DNA of 64,000 bases from Asterella californica (taxonomy: Eukaryota; Streptophyta; Marchantiopsida; Marchantiales; Aytoniaceae), in NCBI GenBank assembly GCA_036924285.1, contig JAYKYS010000001.1, positions 4,934,501 to 4,998,500 of the forward strand, written 5' to 3'. The notes under the pieces are model-generated. The model ran no database searches. It worked only from the letters and a program-made list of their open reading frames with translations, and had not been told where the DNA came from. The translations under genes and the position numbers were made by a program. Below are positions 60,856 through 64,000 of the stretch, one piece after another. The number at the start of each line of letters is the position of its first letter. Positions within the stretch are counted from its first letter, which is position 1.

Positions 60856-62212
60856 TGTCGAGTTGAGAGTTTTCTTGGGAAGGGCGGAACCTTCTGGCTG
60901 TGATATGAGCTTGAAGGCTGTGTTAAGTCTACTCAGAGAAGCATTGGACTTCTAGCTATGGTTGCTTACTATACAGAGGTAGGGTTCAGGTCATAAAGGG
61001 CACTATAGACACTCACTTAGGTCGAATGGACCCTCCAGTATGTTCAGGAAGCGAAGATCAGATCAGACTAGCAGTAATAAGGTCAGACAGCGAACTTTAA
61101 CAGTCCAGAATCAGAAACATACGATGGTTCAGACTTCAGAACTCCTCCTACATGTAAATGAGGCCCTACTGACCATACACACGAAGTTTCAGCTTGAGAT
61201 CAAATCAGAGTGTCGAGATATGGGCAGAAATGTTCTGAGCAGAGAAATTATGGCAATTTCTGGTACCCAGACAGCTATTTCGACCTAGAACAGAGAATTG
61301 GCTCGATCACTTTCAAAGATTCTTACAGGATTTGCAGTACACAGCTTGCTGAACACTCCTGTGAAGTTGGGCCTCCTGATTGTACAAAGAACTCCAGATC
61401 TCGCTCTCTGAAGTTGATGCTCTAGATTGAGAGCTTTTCGGACCCCCTCTGCTTCAGCGGTCGCCCTGAATTACTCACAATTTCAATTGACATGAAAATT
61501 TGGGGATAGTCGTAGCCCTGCTGACAATGAACGCGACCTCGAAGGTTTGAAGCGATTTTCTCAAATCTACTGCGATTGACACCGAAATCCCCAAAATCAA
61601 CAGAAGTGCTGCAATTCTGGCACAAATCGAAGTTCAATCAGCCATAACTCCTTCTTTATTGCTCCAACTCGATCAAAAATTTCGCTGACAGTGCTTGGCA
61701 CAACGAACCCTATCTCCCTGTGCTCTCAGATTTCGAAGATCCCCCACCAAATGCTCGAACTCCTCTTAAGACTCCTACTACTAAGTTTAGCGGTACACTA
61801 AAGACAAAATTGGACCAATGAATCACTCCCATGTCCTTTTGTGTCCCAAACCATAGCGTCACTCCCATGTCCTTTTGTGTCCCAAACCACGTGGTGACTT
61901 GAATTTGCACATAGGCTACCACGTCAAGCCCCCTAAAGTGCCAGCATAGACCTTAAACTACATGCGAAGACATGTAAAACGACACGTAATCCCGAAAGAT
62001 AACCTAACCTCGCCAGGAAGAATGCATGGGCGACACGTAATCACAACCCATGAGCTTACCTCTATCAACATGGTAATCAACCTACTAAGACTCAAAAAAA
62101 TATATATCATTCCCTAGAATCGACTTCTCTGAGATCTTAACTTCACTCAGAGAGACTAACTTCTAACTGAGAGGTGAATTATTCACTATGTGGAATAATT
62201 CACATCACGACA
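60856..62212 (-). repeat. 5' LTR of the fungal-like gypsy element
   Basis: 1357 bp, 25 bp longer than the 3' LTR. The excess comes from a 36-bp tandem duplication (units starting 61823 and 61859, each with CACTCCCATGTCCTTTTGTG) that replaces a short unique stretch. At the outer edge a perfect hairpin GTGAATTATTC/GAATAATTCAC (62174-62184, 62193-62203) lies 9 bases from the end. Confidence 0.92.
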
Positions 62213-64000
62213 ACGTAGCACTTGCCATAGTCAAATCTCTAATAATTTCCTCAACTTAGTTATAATCTCAACTAGTTATGAATAGTTTGGTAACTCTAGA
62301 TTTGGATCTTCTAACTAGAGTAACCTATAAGATAGTCACACTTAATGAATGTAATATAAACAAACACACAAATAATGAGATACTTGCGGTGTGAGAAATT
62401 TTAGATCGAATGTTAAAACTGTACGAGGTCGCACCGATTTCAGTTGAAGAAGAGTCTTTGGTTTCAAGAGGTCACAGCTGCATGATCCAACAGACTGGGG
62501 GTGCACCTTCCATGAGTACACTCAAGAGTTAGCTAGGAAGATGGATAGTGCCTCCGTTGGACATTTACCTGCATTTCTAGTACCCTTGTACCTGCACCAG
62601 CAAGAGATGATCTTGGAAGAGGCAATATTCTTATTATCCGTTGTGTCCTCTCCTAATACACGCATTGTCCCTAGAGATAACTCCTCAGACGTAGTAGAGG
62701 TCGAGGGAGCTCCTGCCACTTTGAGCAAGAATATCTTAGATTTTAATACCTTGGTAGACTCCTTGGGAAGGCATACTCAACACAACAGAAGTAAGAAGTC
62801 ATCCCAAGGTTATGTTAGCTTGGGAGAGTTCATCTTACATACCCTAGAGGAGCACAAGGAACAAGGGTGTCTCCACACCAAGTAATAGCAGGACTCCTAC
62901 TCTTATGACTACCCCCATTGTTCGTACGGGACATGTATCCTCTTTTCTCTTTTGTTATCTCCTATGCATCATGGAAGGATTACGTGCAGCATGAGGTAAT
63001 CCTCACCATGGAGGAGTTACAAAAGATAACAGTAGGGGAGAGTATCAACACTGCAGGCTTGAGAATGGAGAATACTGTTCTTCAACACTTGGAGTAGAGA
63101 GAGGTCGACATCCAACAGTCAATGAAGAAGAAGATCACTGCCTTGGAGTCAGATTTGGGGACACATCGTTTGATTGAGAAAGACTTCGAGCGCTTGATCC
63201 TTCAGGCAGAAGCAATTAGCAGCAGAGCGGAGCAGAGTTATTGTTGTTCAGCAGAAGGAGGCAGCCGACAAGACCAAGGTAGAGGTTGTGTTGGATACGA
63301 GAGCACAACTATGATAGATTGTGTCACTAAAGACCATGTTGGTACGGCAAGTAGAGGAGCATGTGTAGCTCAAGCGGGACATAGATTTAGCAAGTCTCTT
63401 GCAGTGTTCATTTGGCTCACTCAGAAGAAGATCAAGAAGGTTGTCAACATGTCAGAAGATGCAAGACGAATGTTGAAAGACTCTCTGCTTTGCACCTCAA
63501 ACTCCAGGAGGACATCAAAGACATGATCAAGACAAGGAAGAGAAACCATGCTCTGTCCTTTGATCCCCCGGGGAGGAGAGTTCCTCTGCTGATGTCAAAC
63601 CCTATCCAACGATATCAAATTTGGCTCAAACTGACTTTCGTAACTCTAGTTATAGTCACTTGAAGATTTGAGCTCTAGGAACAAAATCTCCTATCCATGG
63701 ATAAACGTCTTCTTCTCATGATAGAAGAAGATCAGGAAAATGTGACAGAGGACCTCTAACTTAGGATCCAAGAGGTGATCCACAGTCCACCTGTTCCTGA
63801 TCTTATTGTCCTATGAGAAGAGATTTCAATCCAACATCTGATGCTCTGCTACAGGGGTCTTAGCTGGAGAAAAACCCCAGCCTCAGTCTTAGGTTTGTGT
63901 ATCGACAAAGACCACTCCGAAAATTTATGAAGGTCTTCCTCCACATAGCGGAGGTTCCTCCACTCTAAAAGAGAATCTCTAAACTCTGTACTGGTCTGAA
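62213..64000 (+). other. Right flank: low-coding DNA with a coiled-coil-like ORF
   Basis: Plus-strand frames at 62541-62885 (114 codons) and 63122-63526 (134 codons) are open. The second starts helical (ALESDLGTHRLIEKDFERLI), and a competing frame continues VIVVQQKEAADKTKVEVVL, suggesting a frame-shifted coiled-coil protein, perhaps an element gag. I do not recognise a family. The fungal-like gypsy inserted at its left border. Confidence 0.35.

Larger units (their letters stand above)
53229..62212 (-). mobile_element. Full-length Ty3/gypsy retrotransposon, minus strand, fungal-like pol, broken
   Basis: About 9.0 kb, bounded by two LTRs sharing TGTCG...CGACA ends and flanked by ACGT. From right to left: 5' LTR, primer-binding site, gag with CCHC knuckle, protease, RT, RNase H, integrase, polypurine tract, 3' LTR. 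The LTRs differ by only some 17 substitutions by eye plus a small duplication, so insertion is recent. The coding part nevertheless carries at least six in-frame stops and two frameshifts. The protease (ACPNVRVKLGDVEVDQHFFV) and RT (FLDDIPMKG) wording closely recalls basidiomycete gypsy elements rather than standard plant chromoviruses; this is recognition from memory, not a search. Confidence 0.92.

Noticed and set aside
58313..60955. Plus-strand frames opposite gag and protease
   Set aside because: Antisense shadows of the minus-strand gypsy genes.

Overview
This window reads as nuclear DNA of a land plant. The evidence is an intron-rich gene for cytosolic glyceraldehyde-3-phosphate dehydrogenase with canonical GT-AG introns, an intact BTB/POZ gene of a plant family, a Ty1/copia polyprotein of plant type, and a chromodomain-bearing Ty3/gypsy wreck. 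I see no rRNA genes, CRISPR arrays or bacterial operons. The genus cannot be read from the sequence. One gypsy element resembles fungal (basidiomycete-type) elements more than the usual angiosperm ones, which makes a seedless plant or an alga-like lineage worth testing, but that is inference.

Layout. 1-2300: 3' half of a copia element (pol open to its stop, polypurine tract, 3' LTR start). 2300-9550: low-coding DNA with minus-strand coiled-coil pieces and a degenerate RING finger, probably a decayed or multi-exon gene. 9550-15430: AT-rich DNA with three copies of a foldback repeat family. 15441-15813: a textbook Mutator-type MITE about 450 bp upstream of GapC. 16264-19619: GapC, 12 coding exons, with a TATA-like box and a poly(A) signal. 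20700-33600: a graveyard of gypsy elements (a minus-strand chromovirus, a plus-strand element with protease but no visible RT) and a candidate LTR. 33600-38600: very AT-rich, with foldback repeats and a tRNA-like SINE candidate. 40637-41184: a hAT-type MITE. 42400-47700: a GC-richer island with the intact BTB/POZ gene. 49930-51250: a decayed copia pol. 53229-62212: a full-length but broken gypsy element on the minus strand with near-identical LTRs. 62213-64000: low-coding flank with a coiled-coil-like ORF.

Only two host genes look functional: GapC (glycolysis) and the BTB/POZ gene (probably a CUL3-type substrate adaptor). They are unrelated in function; nearly everything else with a recognisable origin is mobile DNA of several ages. 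The best leads are the fungal-like gypsy element, the two MITEs with precise target-site duplications, the foldback family, and the GapC 5' structure (a coding first exon of four bases followed by a tandem NAGNAG acceptor).
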